DNA from: Echinometra lucunter
Lineage: Eukaryota > Echinodermata > Echinoidea > Camarodonta > Echinometridae
DNA length: 64,000 bases
Assembly: GCA_029962745.1 (NCBI GenBank)
Contig: CM057167.1
Location: 19,124,054 to 19,188,053 of the forward strand
Direction: 5' to 3'
The notes under the pieces are model-generated. The model saw only the letters and a list, made by a program, of their open reading frames with translations. It did no database searches and had not been told where the DNA came from. Both the position numbers and the translations under genes were made by a program. Of the stretch, positions 25,401 through 39,900 are shown in pieces; within the stretch, counting starts at the first letter, position 1, and each line of letters starts with the position of its first letter.

Positions 25401-28400
25401 CAAAGTGGGTACCTTGTCGCGCAATTCTAGCAAAATGCGCGCAAGATATAATACATATTGTATAGTCTAGCACGCAGCACAACTGCAATGCGCGAAGCTG
25501 GGTACCCACTTTTACGTCATACCTCATACTCAATTTTTTTTGTCAGCTCTTGACCTTTTTATGAGAAAATTAGCCAAAATGTATTGATTTCGATTGAAAA
25601 TCATCATATTTTTAATGTAACTTTTCTTAGAATTCTATTCTTGATCATATATCAATTTTTTTTTACCATTGTGTAATCACTTTAACACATGTGTAGCAAG
25701 TGGGTACATGAGAGAATTAATTTCTTGAATGCACTAAGCACTATAGGTGCTGAATCCAAAGCTGGGTTAATAATATCCAAAGTTCTTTGGAAATGTAAAG
25801 AGACCCTGGATTGAAGTGTGATATGCCATATACAAGAACTGAATATCATTCATTAGTTGCACTTACCATTCATATTCTCCACTTGAGCTCCACCGGCCGT
25901 GATGAACTTGATGTTGCCAATGTGCAAGATGGCTGCTAGTAGCTGAAAGACATCATGGACATTCTCGTCTGTGAATTCCATCACTTTCATGGCATCCTAG
26001 GAAGGAAATGGAAAAGTAAAAATGGACAAAAAAAGAAAAGAAAAATAAGCCACAAGGCTTATTGTCAACTTAGCCAGCATCTGTGATGTCATCGTGGACA
26101 ACTCTCCATTCATTTTGTACACAGAATTTTACGTTTTCTTTATTTTCAAGAAAAATAAATATTCTTTTGATTGAGTATGACATGGCTATATCAATTCTGC
26201 AAGCATTTTGGGAAGAATTATGTTGATTCCTGACTTTAAATTTCATAAAAATCAATTTTTTTGAAAAATTATGTACAAAATGAATTGGGAGTTGTCCACG
26301 ATGACATCACAAATGCTGGCAAAGTTGCCAACTCAAGGATTCCCATAATAGGGATTTACTTAAACTTTCAAAATTCATAACTCTTGAACAGATTGTCCGA
26401 CTTTGCTCAAACTTTCACTGTTAACTCTTCTTGTCATCTTTATTCACTAAGAGCACACTGATGCCTGGGTTGCATTCTCCTTTAATATTTCATAGTTTCT
26501 GCACCATTCATTTCCAGAGTAGAATATTAGATAAAAGTATTTCTTGATTTTGAGAGGGTTATGTTTCTTTCTATCATAACAAGAACTATGACTATCATTG
26601 ACAGATAGTTATAAATGTGTATTTCAAGATCTAAAGCATGAAACAGTTATTCTTGCACCACATAATTTTCTACATTTATTGTAGAATATGAGTGAACCAC
26701 CTGATATGCTTGAAGCAGAGTACTAACAGGACAAGAAATTACCTTAATACGGTGATAGTTCCCTTGGTCATCTAGTGTATCATCCCATGTACAACCGCTT
26801 TGGTTCAAGTAGTGATACTTGCCAATATCTCCAAGACGTAGCTCCCCTAAAAGCAGAAAGGAAAAAAAAAGAATATATAGGTAAACGTAAGTGTAGAACT
26901 TCTCTGAAATGTAATTTTGCATTTAATTCAACACAATAATAATCTATTTTTTTCCCCACTAAATTGGCAGGATTTGACTTTTATTCTTCAAATTGTAAAA
27001 TTCATAACATATGATAGCAACATAACCGTCTTACAATAGCACAAACAATGTATGGAAGAAGGTAAGGTCCCAGAAGCGAATGCTTGTGGTAGACATGCCT
27101 GAAAGTACAAATATGATGTAAAAATAAAAGGAGGAAGAGAGGGACAGACAAAGTGAAGGAAAATAGGATAGGGGGTTTAACAAAACAAGGAAGGATAAAT
27201 AAGAAAAGGAGGAAGAAGAAGAAAAAAAAGAAGAAAATTGCAATGGGTATGTGTATTTAGCCACATTTACATTTCTGTTTGTATCAATGAAAATAACAAA
27301 TGAAAATACTGGGCAGTGATGGCCATAGCAGTCAAGTGTTAAACATTTTCAGTCATAAAAAGATAAACATTTTCAAAAACAAAACCTAATGACTTAGCTA
27401 CAGTGTGTGCTACAAAAACATTAATGAGGGAGTATGCGCCGAAGGGAAAGAGGAGAAAAAAAAAGAAGAAAAAAATCTTTTAATTGATTAAGAACATACC
27501 CTTCAAAATGCAGACAATAGAATTTAGAGGAAATAGAGATGAGTGACCACAGACACAAGATACAAAGAAAGAAAAAGAGAGGGAGGAAAGAAGAAAAGAA
27601 GGAAGGAAGGAAGGAAGGAAGGAAGAAAGAAAGGGAACCTGGGAGGGGGAGGGGAGAGCAAGCACATTGAAAAATAAAAATAGTTGAACATTAAGCCAGG
27701 TAGGCACAAGTAATAAGGAGAAGAATAGGATAGAAAAAGACAAAACGAAAAAGACAGACTGATGGAGGTTGAGAATGATAGTGAGAAGGAGAGGGAGGGG
27801 AGAAAGAGAAGAGGAAGGAAATAGTGAGAAGCATACAGTGACAAAAGAGAGGCATACACTGACAATGAAATTTGAAGAAAAAGCAGCAAAAGTGAGACAA
27901 AGACATGGGAAACAAAGACAAGCACACACATCTCCAAATCCCATTTCATGCTTACGAACTTCATACAACATCACCAATCTAATTTGCATGGATGAGTTCC
28001 AGTGACATAATACTGAATCAATTACATGATTCCCAGGGGTCTAATCCTTGTAGCATTAACCTTCTACTGCACTATCAACTCTCATCCTCCTCATACCCCC
28101 CCCCCCCACCCACCTATAAACTAGGGAACAGCTTTGATAGCCTCTCTGTTCAATATAAACATCTGCCTCGAATAGACATCCTCTGTGATATCCTTTGTTT
28201 ATACAAGGCTGGCATTAACAGGCGCCCAAGACCCATGGGCACCTAAAATTTAGGTCCAGACTCCCAAATTGAACAATTTCAACCGCAGGGCTTAATACAT
28301 ACAGGGTCTGGAATTTCAATCTGGACCTCTTGGTTTCTGTACAATAAATACATGTACACCCTGTATACTGTAACTTTATAAACAGAAGGTGTCCCTTAAG

Positions 28401-31400
28401 CTTCACCCTACCCCCCTCCCCTCCCATACACACACCATCATCAGCTCTAGTTCTTCTGAATACCCCTTTCCTGATTGGTTAACAATATTATAATAGTTCT
28501 ATCATGATAACACCATTCAATCTACATGTAAACATCTGTCTCTGTCTAGATCATTTTGAAATCTTTTGTATATAAAGAGGTACAAACGTTGATTTATCAT
28601 CACATGCTTCCCTCAAGATTAACCCAATCCCCAATTCAATTCCATCAATGGCTTATCAGATAAGACATGGCAATGCAAATGATAATATCCAAGGAACCAA
28701 GATATTAAATAATGGAGATAAAATCCATTGTGGCTAAAAGTTGAATAGCAGAAGATATCATAAATAAAATAATTGTAACACAAAACAAACAAAAAGTAGC
28801 ACATTAAGCATGCTATGGAGTTGTTTCACCAAAGGAGGGTTAACTTATCAAGCTGATATTGCTTGAGTACTATTAAAAGCAACTAAGTCTAAGAGATATT
28901 CATAGAGATTTACAAGAATGCATGTACAGGTATGTTGTAATTAAACAGAGTCTCATCCTCTTGCTCACTTGTAAATCTCTTACAACAATCTTGATGCTTG
29001 ATGAATACCCCTCCCCTGTCCCTTATCTCTAGGTTTGAATTCGTTTAAATCTTCTTAACCCCTACAATTCCACTGTAGGCAATGCACATATTAGGCTCTA
29101 AATTCATTACTTTTTTTAGTTTAAAAAAATATATACCGTACAAATACCTCCCCGATATGATGTGATGTGATTTGTTATTTGTAACTGGCAATAGTTCTTT
29201 CATATTTTTCCATATAACATGCAGTCAGTTATTCATTTTAAGAAGCAGTGAACCACTTGATTGGCCCACCAGAGCTCTCATTGAGAGTCTGCCGTTCAGC
29301 ACAACAACAAATCCATAAATGTCTGGTGAGGCCATCGTTCACATTTTGCATAGTATTGTACATATGAAAAAAATATCTATCACAACACTAACAAAGGATT
29401 AGACTTTGGTTCACTGTACTCTTGTCAGAAGATTTATGACTATTTCTCCTCATCCCCGGTAATGTATGTAAATTAATGTTCTGTAACACTGTTAGGAGTG
29501 TTAAATTGCCAATCATCATTTCTGTATCCTTTACTGCACATGACTAAAAGCTAGAAATGGGTTTTCCATGAACATGAAAATATACATACTGAGTTTGAAA
29601 ACCAAACTGCAAATACCGAGACAGGTGCTTCCCAAAATGCCTCATTTGCTTTGATTTTCTTTGAAGTTCTTTTTGTTGTTGTTGTTGTTAATAATGACCT
29701 ATATATTTGATATTAACAATAAATTCACTGTCTTTCTATGTCATCATTCCACCCCCCCCCCCCCCCGTTGGTAGTTTTGTTGTCGAAACACTGTTCTATG
29801 ATTACATAATAAAACAACCCTACCAAAAATTTTGTGAGCTTGATCCTTGTCTTTAAAAAGGAATGAAAATTCATCTTTTGAAATCTGACATAATATAAAT
29901 CTTTGCTAATGTAGTGGTTTACTGAAACTGGATACATTCAGTGTACATTACTTTTCAGTCTAACTTTTTCTCAATCAACTACATGTATTATACCAGCAAA
30001 CATGAGAAATGCCGTTACATAGAGATGAGTTTCTTAGAAACAGTTTAAATCCTGATCTTTCCCTTTTTACGCATTTAAAGAATAATGTCACAGAAAAAGG
30101 CTTCAACAATGCTCCAAAATTTTGAATAAACTGTTAAATGTACATTTATCACATTGGCCTTAAGGTGAAATCCTGCTTAAAGCCATAAATTTCACTAATC
30201 TAATTCCATTCCTACTCTGTCCCTTTAAACTTGAGTAACAGTAAAACAGCGATTGACAACCCAAAATAGTTAGAATTAGATGCGTTGATTTATTCAGCAC
30301 CGGCAGTGAGTCACTGGAAGGGAATCCCGCATGATGAATGGCCGTAAGTGGCAAGGGGGGAATTCTGACGCACCACGACCGAAAAAGATTGAATCATTTC
30401 TGACACGTGCCTTGCATTTTACGCCACTACGAATCACACGCATCTAGCGGCACTCTGCTACAGCGGGAATGCCACGTTTGTTTGGTAGAGTGAAATAATT
30501 CATTATCCCATGTGAATCTGGTGGTTAGGAAGTGACTTGGCTCTAAATGTTGATAGAGAGAAGGGGAGGAAGGGGGGGGGGGGGAGTGGGAAAGGAGGAA
30601 GAGGGGGAAGAGGAGGGAAGGGGGAGCTCATCAAATGCACCATGTAATATATACTGATGGGATAATTCTTTAAGGTAAAGTTCTGCATTACAAATTACAA
30701 TAGAATTCTAAAACAAAATGGTACAAAAACTTTACATTTCCTATTACTTAGATATGTTACTTTTATTGGGGGTTTACATTATTGTATAAAGATATTTCTT
30801 TTTCTATTGCAGTGTTGTTGGGGATTGGACCTAGATAGGAATTGGGCCACTGCCAATATTCCACACATACTCTAATAACATTTGATTTTCTCTACATGTT
30901 TATACAGACAGTGTACTGTAAGTTTCAGTCCATGTTTTTGTTGTTACTTTGATGCTTTCATGTCTTTATAAAATCACGTGGAAATGAACTTCAATCTAAA
31001 TCTAACCCCACTTTCAGACGAGAGAGTTCTCGTATCAATGTATGACGTATGCATATACGACGTATGGATATAGGAGGTTTTTTAATGTCTGAATGCTCTT
31101 ATATTGATACACTGTTTCAATATACAACGTATGGATATAGGACGTTTTTTAGTGTATGATTGTTCTTATACTGATACGTCGTTACAATATACGACGTATA
31201 TCAAAATGATGGTTTGGGCATCATTTCGTACGATTATCCTTTATCCATACGATGTAAATTCACATCTGAATGCTCTCATATCCATACGTCGTATAAGTAG
31301 GCGGGACTTATTTCGGCCCAACCTCTACTCTACTTTAGATGAGTCCAGCACAACGCAACGTAAACACGAAGCGCAAAGCCCGCATGAAGTTTGTACTGCG

Positions 31401-33247
31401 CAAGGGACTCATACATATTCATGAGCTTCCCACGAAAGTTTGACTGAGCGCGAGGTACGTCTGAATGCTCCTGTACGATTATCGGATAACGGGGCGTTGC
31501 ATCTGAAAGGTCTCATATCAATACCTCCTATATCCATACGTCGTATGAATATACGATGAGTTGGTACGTCTGAAAGCGGGGCGACTATACTACTGTGAAC
31601 AAGCAGGGAACACAATATTGACCCCCCCCCCAAAAAAAAAAAAAAAAAAAGGGGGGAGGAGGTAAAATAGACTTATGGGCTTTCAAAGTTTTAGCTCCAA
31701 CCAAGACCATGCTCCTTCATTTATGATGATTTTTATCATCATTAGATTTCTTAGTTTCTATAAATGTTGGTACAAAAATATGACTTGAAATAAATATAGT
31801 CTCAGATTCACAATATATACTAAAATGAAATGAAAATAGTTGAATATTGACCCCCTCATGACAAGAATTAATTAAAGGCTTATTTGATCAGCTTTTCTTC
31901 TTCAAATTGGCAACAGTAGTTTTTTTTCTTATGAAAAGCCATGTATCTAAAATGATTACAGATGGACAGAAGTATGTTAAGAAGTTTAAAAATAGCCCAT
32001 TTGCATGGGGAAAAAAAGTGATCTTGAACTTTCCATCATGTTGCCAATTTAAGGAGTTTAGTGCTCATTTTTTCCTTTTAAAATATCTCAGCATCAAACA
32101 AGAAGTACTGATGCAACCAAAATAGGCACAGTATGCATAGAATGTTTTGCTCCTTCTGCTCAAGTATGTGATATGTTTATTAGGACTCTACATCAAATGC
32201 TATTAGGCAAGCCGCACAAAGTAGATTCCCTGTCATGAATGGGTGTAATAGTCCTTTTACTTTCTATCCTTTGCTCATGACTGTTTCATTCTTGGTTTCC
32301 TTTATTTGCAATGTCCTTCGATAATGAGAATATTTCTAGATCTAAAATAAAGTCTAGCACCAAGTATGTCTCATACCAATGATAATGTTTCATTTTCTAA
32401 ATGCAATTTTTGTTTCTTTTGTCAAACCCAACAACGAATACCTCCTGCAGACAATGTACAAGTAAAACATTATATGGCAGGAGTAGGAGTTCTTTCATTT
32501 CAGTATACATGGCACTATACAAACGCCTATTGTTTATATCATCATAGTTACTATCATCACATCGATCATTACATATCAAGTGATATATTATAGCAAATGA
32601 ATATAGTTTTAATTTAAGCACTTTCCATTCATAATGGCTTTCATCGCCCACTTCACAAACTCTAAATCTCAGTTTCACCTGCCATGAGTCTTATAATTAT
32701 TATGTCTATTATTTTATGGCCTGAATGATGAACAAGAGTGTCTTCTATTCTGAATGATTCATGACACAGCACCTGATTAAAATTGAAATATCCCTACATG
32801 CAATATTTCCTATTTATAACTTCTTTACTAAAAATTTTCTCAAATCTTTGGATGAAAAACTGTTCTAGAGATTGAAATATGGTGAATGTACAAGTACAAT
32901 GACTTCAGCTATCTGGAGTTAATCTTGGAGGGAATTCTGGGAGAAATTAATTTTAAAAGGGCTTATATCAATTTGAATTATTCATCACACTGTAGAAGGG
33001 ATATGTGGAAAAGGAAAATATGTAATCATCATCATCATAATCATCATCATCATCGTCATCATCATCAATACTATTGCCACCACCAGCATCGTCATGATGA
33101 TGATCATCATATTCATCATCATCTCATCATCATCATCACCATAATCATCACCACCATTATCATGATAATTATGATCAAAAACATCATCATGGTCATCATC
33201 ATTATGGACATTATCATCATGGTCATCACCATCATCATTGCCATCAA

Positions 33248-33297
<50 letters not shown>

Positions 33298-33865
33298 CCT
33301 CTGAATAAGACTTAACTCTGATATGCTCATTGTATTATTTTTCATTTCAATCATATAAAAGTGCAATACAAAGAAAATAATCATACCCTTTATCTACATT
33401 CACCGGGAGATAATCTTCCGCATTTTTTTTTTATAGGAAGATTTCCTTCCAGGAGAATGCAGATACTTCAGCTAGCTTTTATGTTACCTTTTGTTTTCTG
33501 GTCAGCTCCTGCTAGTAGGCAGTAGAAGATGTGATAATTTCTCTCTTGGGGATTTTGTCCGACCACACGATTCTAAAAAACATGATTAGAGAGGAGAGAA
33601 TCAAGAGAATCAGCTTTAATACTGCAAGATGTTAAAGCACACCTTAAGACATTTCATTTTAAGAACGATTCCCAATGTTAACTGGACATTTATCTATTTT
33701 TCACTTTTCTCTTTTGTTTTCTCATTCATTTTCTTTACTGAAGTGCAAAGAGACAAATTTGTGATATGCACTATGTAAATAATAAATATTAACATACATA
33801 TGCAATGAATTCATACATCACATGAATGACACACCTTCATTCTTTACATGAATAAATCTTTACGG

Positions 33866-33904
<39 letters not shown>

Positions 33905-36900
33905 ATAAAGCAATAATATAACAAAATAAATAAATGGCTCTACCATTACCAATCTTTATGTCTCATGTTACTTTCATATGCATTGCACAGAAGATAAAGA
34001 AGTACGAATATAGAGTAACTAGAAGATCACATGAACTGTATGTATTAAAAATAGTAGCAATATGCAAAGTAATATGAAAGAGAGAGTGATAAAGAGATGG
34101 GGTCCATGGGGACAGAGAGAGAAAGAGAGAGAGAAATGGGGGGGGGGCAGAAAGAGGGGAAAAGAGAGGGAAAGGAGAGAAAGTGGTAAGAAGATTTGCC
34201 CAAATTCACAAAAGAGGTTTATATATTTAAACAATTGTTTAAACCTCCATAAGAGTAAAACTTGTTTGGCCACTTGTCTAATGGGTGGGGCAGAAATGTG
34301 CTTTTATACACTCACATGAGCTTATCTATGCTTATTTACTCTTCTTTAGCTTATTTCATTTACAGAAACAAGTGGTTTTGGCCACTAACTAAACTTCCTT
34401 TCCAAATTCAGGCCACAGATCGTAAGTGAAGAGAGAGAGGGAGAGAGAGGGAGAGGGAGAGAAAGAGGGGATAGCAAGAGCAGAAAAGAGAGAGAAAAAG
34501 GAAAGTGATAAGAAGAAAGGGAGAGAGATGGAGTGAGAAGGGGTAGTAAGACGAGAGAAGAAAGAGATCAAAGAGAGAGAGCACAATAAAAACATGGGGA
34601 CAGTGGAGAGACAGAGAGACATACAGACAGAACGAGATAGAGAGAAAGAGCAGGAAAGAGAGAAAAAGGAAAGCGATAAGAAGAAAGGGAGAGAGATGGA
34701 GTGAGAGGGGGTAGTAAGACCAGACAAGAAAGAGAACAAGGAGAGAACACAATAAAAACATGAGGACAGTGGAATGATAGAGAATGATAGACAGAATGAG
34801 ATAGAAAGAGTAGGAAAGAGAGAGAAAAAGGAAAGTGATAAAGAAGAAAGGGAGAGAGATGGAGTGAGAGGGGGTAGTAAGACCAGACAAGTAAGAGAAC
34901 AAGGAAAGAAAACAATAAAAACATGGGGACAGTGGAGAGATAGAGAATGATAGACAGAATGAGAGAGAAAGAGCAAGAAATGGAAAGAAGAAAAGATAGA
35001 AAAGATGAATAGTGTAAAATGCATAATGTACATCACTCACCTTTTCAAGAAGGTCTATCCATCAATGACATTTTAGGAATTAAGGATCAAAAGTCACATC
35101 TGTAATGTGATACTCTGTAATATAAAGCAATATTTGTAAATATTTCCTCATGAAAGTGAGAGTGAATCACCACAGGTCACAATGCACACTGTAATTATGT
35201 ACCAAAGTTATGTACATGTACTTTCAATTATCAACAAAACCTTTATGGCTACTTCACTTTAAAAAAAAACATTTTAGAAATGGTAGGGATATAATTACGG
35301 AACTATTTCAATACTTAGAGATTAGTAGCATACTGGGTTGGTATTCTGAAAGTGATGTTATCTGTTGTGCTAGGAATAGATGCTGATTGTCATAAACAAA
35401 TACAAAGCAGGACAAGTCACTGGTTGATATCTGTGCAAAGCTTACCACATCTCTGTGTAAGCACCATTGATAGTTAAATTCTGCTCAATTTATGAACATC
35501 TTTTCCCCTAGCTATCACAAAGTTAACACTGTTTTCAGCAAACCACCAATGGATATGAAGCACTATATGGAAGTATACCGGAAGATTATTTTAAAGGGTA
35601 TAGCTTTTGAAAGAAAATGAAAACATCTTGAAAAAGACATATGAAAATGCTACAAAATCAATATAGATTTGAGAAATCAAGCAAATGGCCCAAAACCACT
35701 ATTTCGGCGCAATTGGCCAAAAATCGTGTCGCCAGTGTTCCAGCCCTCCCAGTGAAGAGATTTAGCTTTTCTAAAATGTTGTTGTACTTTTATATGATGC
35801 TAAGGGACATATGAATAAAATCTATAATGATTTTATGGGCAGGTTTAAACTAATAAGCAAGTGATACGGGGTTAAGTTTGGGCAACACGCTTAAAACTGC
35901 ATGTCGCCAGCAACTTTTTGGTGTGTTTTCCCACCTTTTTACAAAAGTAAGAGCACGTAGAAGAAGCGAGATGAAAAATTCATCAAAGCGGCGCCAGGTT
36001 CCATGCAAACATGATAAAATCGTGAAATTTATCCTTTATTTAAAAATAAGACATCGATTGAAAATGTGTCGCCATATCTACTGAAACATACGTTACCACT
36101 TTCATACTGGACAATAAGATATGCCTTACAGTGCCAGATTGCATGATATCATTGTTTTTCTGATCTACAGGAATATACGTACAAGTCCAAAGAGGTTAGC
36201 ATTCATATTTAAAAGCTTTGCAATTGATAAACTGGAAAAGGAGAGATGGAGCAAAAGGTAGAGATAAGAGTTGTAACATACGTTACCATAATTTCTTAAA
36301 AAGACAAATCTAGAGGGATGGAATCATTGTTGTAGAGTTGAGAGGAATAGAGTTGAACGTCATGACCTAGGGATATTTAAAATAAATCCAATGTATACTG
36401 CTAAATGAAAGGATTCATACCTTCGTTGTAACATACGTGATGTAACATACGTTACCCTCATTAAAACCATACCTGCATTAATCACTTAATACCATCTTAA
36501 TAGACACCATTTGTGTTTGCGCCATCTGCGAATGGTCCAGGGAGAACTCCAGAGACTACTTTCATTATAATGGTTGCATGCAAAGTACCGGTACATGCAC
36601 AAGACCTCTCTTTGAAAATTTTAGAATAGTATATTTTCGCAAAAAATGAGATTTGTTGTTTCATTGCAATATGCTAATTGCTTGAGTTATGTGTGTTGAT
36701 GCAGTCAATAATCCCCTCGAAAAGATTCAGTCATTACTTTATCCTACATGTATATTTTACACGAGAAATCAACTCATTTATTTGTGTAACGTAAGTTTCA
36801 AATTCTGGTAACGTAAGTTTCAAAATTTCATCATAACCTAAAGGACGTCTGAGCGTGAATGTTATCTTTACTTCGAAATTGTTTAATTGTCAGCAATGAT

Positions 36901-39900
36901 GCACAATATTTTTTCAACAAAAACATATCAAATTCAATAATTAAATGTCTCTCATTTTCCTATTTGGACGGGAGTAACTTTAAAGCAAAGATACCCTTTT
37001 CAGAATTTTGATTAGCAAACAATTTTTCAATTTTTCTTTAATGATTTCTCGTATTTATAGAGTAGAAATAAACCCAAATCAAGATGATAAACGTATGAAA
37101 TTAGAACACTGATTTTTCTCTTACCAATTTTAGTCCCTAAATATTGTCAGTTTTTCATTATGGTGTAGTAAAGTACGTTTCAAGTGTTGGTAACGTAAGT
37201 TTCATATATTGTTTTCATATTGATATGGCTTGATTTATAAAAAATATTATTGTCACAGAACTGTTTGGAGGCTTGTAAAGCAATAATCACTAACGATGTG
37301 GGGTGGATGAAAAGCCTTTCTGGATCAGAAATCCAAGGCCCCTCTAAAAATTTGACCATGATAGCTGAAAAGGAAGCAATTTTTTCTAGCATATGTGACT
37401 GAAAACTGAATGGCTGCTATAATGGGTGTGTGTTATTATTATTTTTTTTTTTACCGATCGGTTAGAGTCATCAAAATCAACAGAGAAGACTGCTGTCACA
37501 TATCTTTGGGGTCTCATCTGTAGAACAGTTTCAAATGGCCCACCAGAAAGCCCCCGCCTCTATCCAAGTAAAGAACATCTTAAAAGACCTCTTCGGACTA
37601 TTTTTTAAATCAAAAGGATCATAAATTGAAAATGCCTTCAAGGATTTCTCATTAATTGTATAAAAAGGGGTAAATCAAATATCTTCTTGTTAAATTGTCA
37701 AGGTAATCAGTACCAAAAAAGCAGTTTATGTCAAAACTGATGAGGTTGATATGAATGTCACTCTGATCCTTTAAAGTTGCAGCCCTTTTCGATGTTATTT
37801 TAGGCTAAGACCTACGTCTTTTTTTTTTCTTTTTTTTTTTGAAGGAGACTTCATATGTTAGCCAGCTATGGAGCATCGTAATAGTTTTATATAATTTATG
37901 AGGAACTTTTATTGCTCTACATTACTTGAGTCTGTGTCCAAAGGCGTTAGAGCTCAAAATGAAATTTCAAATATTGTTGAATGTTGATGTTTATTATGAA
38001 AAGCGTCTATTGTTCACGTTTGAGAACAATTCCTTCAGACTACTCACTTATATTCAAAGGTATATTTGTAATAGGGTACAAGGATGCATACTTTATTTCA
38101 TTAATGACGAGGTGAGGGGATGGGGAGGGGAAGGGAAAGAGGGTGAGAAAGATAGGCAATGAGGAAGATGGGAGGATAAGGAAAATAATGGGTGATGAAG
38201 ATGAGGGAATGAGGAAGATGGGGGAATGCGGATGAACTCATACTACAGCAGGAGTTTGGTCATATTGCAGTATATGCATTTACCTCATTGTTTTTTGCAT
38301 TTATGAATACTAGTACTTCTGTCATGTCTGTTGTTGTTTGCATATTAACGATTTCCTTGATAAAATTGGTTTGATTTACTACTCTGCCACACAACTGCTT
38401 TATTCAACGAACTCCTTGTTATCAGTGGGTAATATCAGACCCAGCATGAAGATGAAAAATGCCAGATACCTAGAACACTACTTAACAATAAAGTTAGTGA
38501 AACTTACGTTACCCATCTCTTATCGAACGAAAGATTCCAAGAACGCATTTTTAAAAATCCTTTTTGGCAGAAAACAGCAGTTTTCAAGTTGAATTATCTT
38601 GATAACATAAGAAAAATTCCCAAAATGTTTCCAATTGTCTTAAAATCCCCCAAATCACCATAAATTTTACTGTAAACTTACGACGATAACTCCAGGAACA
38701 AACCTGGGAACAAATCCCACAGTAATGTAGTATTATAAGAAATTTCAACTTTAGTTATGACCTTATATCATCTCACAAATATTTTACGAGTTCATGATAT
38801 GGTTTACACAAATTTGCCAAGACACTACTATGTGAAAATACATTTGTTTATGTTTTAGAATGACCCGTGTAACTTACGTTACCGTATGTGAAACTTACGT
38901 TACAAGTAATCCATCGCACATAACTTTGGGCTCAAGGTCTCATGTGGATCACAAATGTTACTCCAGAATTTTAGGGCATCGTAGTAATGGTAAACATAAA
39001 AAACATCTCCTGAGCATTTATCAGACGTTGAATGTCCTGAAAAATATGGGAGCACCTTGTTGAAGTTTATTTTTGTAAAAAGTGACATTTCAGTTCCATA
39101 TCACATACACAACGATTGAAACACTATACCTCACCGGCAACATTTACAAACACTGCATTTGAATAAGAAACGCACTTCAAACTCAATATCAAGCAAGTTT
39201 AAAGCTACAGTCACCAATTTTGAAGCCTTTGAAATATAATGACAGGGGTAACGTAAGTTACATGGGAATATTTACATCAGTTCATGAAAATTGACACAGC
39301 AGTCCCATGAAGAGGTTTCATATGCTCATATTACCCAAATACATGCTTGAATATATTCCTCTTGCATTGGTATCAAAATAAAACCTTTCGCGGAAACTTT
39401 ATTTTTTCACTTTTGTGACTTTGTAATTGCGCCGATATAGTGGTTTTGAGCCATATGCAACACTCCATTTGACAATTTTTCAATCAGTGCATTTTTTTCT
39501 TTCTACATGTATAACATATCTTTACAATATCATTCCTAGTTATCCTATTTTTTTTTTTTATTTAGCTATCTTACCTTTATGCTTCATGGACTCATTTAAA
39601 TTTCATAAAGAATTATAAGCTTTCCTTTGTTCCAAGATGTACATGATTTATCAATGCCAAATCAAAATTTTGTGATTTAAAATGCCCTGGCAATATAAAC
39701 TTTAATTACAGCAGTGAAAGAGTTGAATAATAACAATAGTAATGAATATTTGTATAGAGCTCATGATGTAATGCTAGACATGATCACCCCAGTCATAGTG
39801 GAGCCACCAAAGTAACAAGTGCTCAGGCATATCAGGTACTCCACCCACCTGGGTGGAGAGTGGCAAATATAGACTAATGTCTTGCCAAAGGATATTGGTG

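Noticed and set aside
27480..28005. Overlapping 78-169-codon frames
   Set aside because: GA-rich low complexity with open frames on both strands at once.
32886..33308. 140-codon His/Ile-rich frame
   Set aside because: Produced by the CAT microsatellite; no start or domain support.
34389..35040. Longest open frames of the window (215 and 210 codons, minus strand)
   Set aside because: They lie in a purine-rich 165-bp minisatellite, are Ser/Leu/Phe-rich in overlapping frames and show no domain.
36000..39400. CRISPR-like spaced repeats (GTAACGTA motifs)
   Set aside because: Spacing is irregular, both orientations occur, and the context is eukaryotic and bounded by TIRs.
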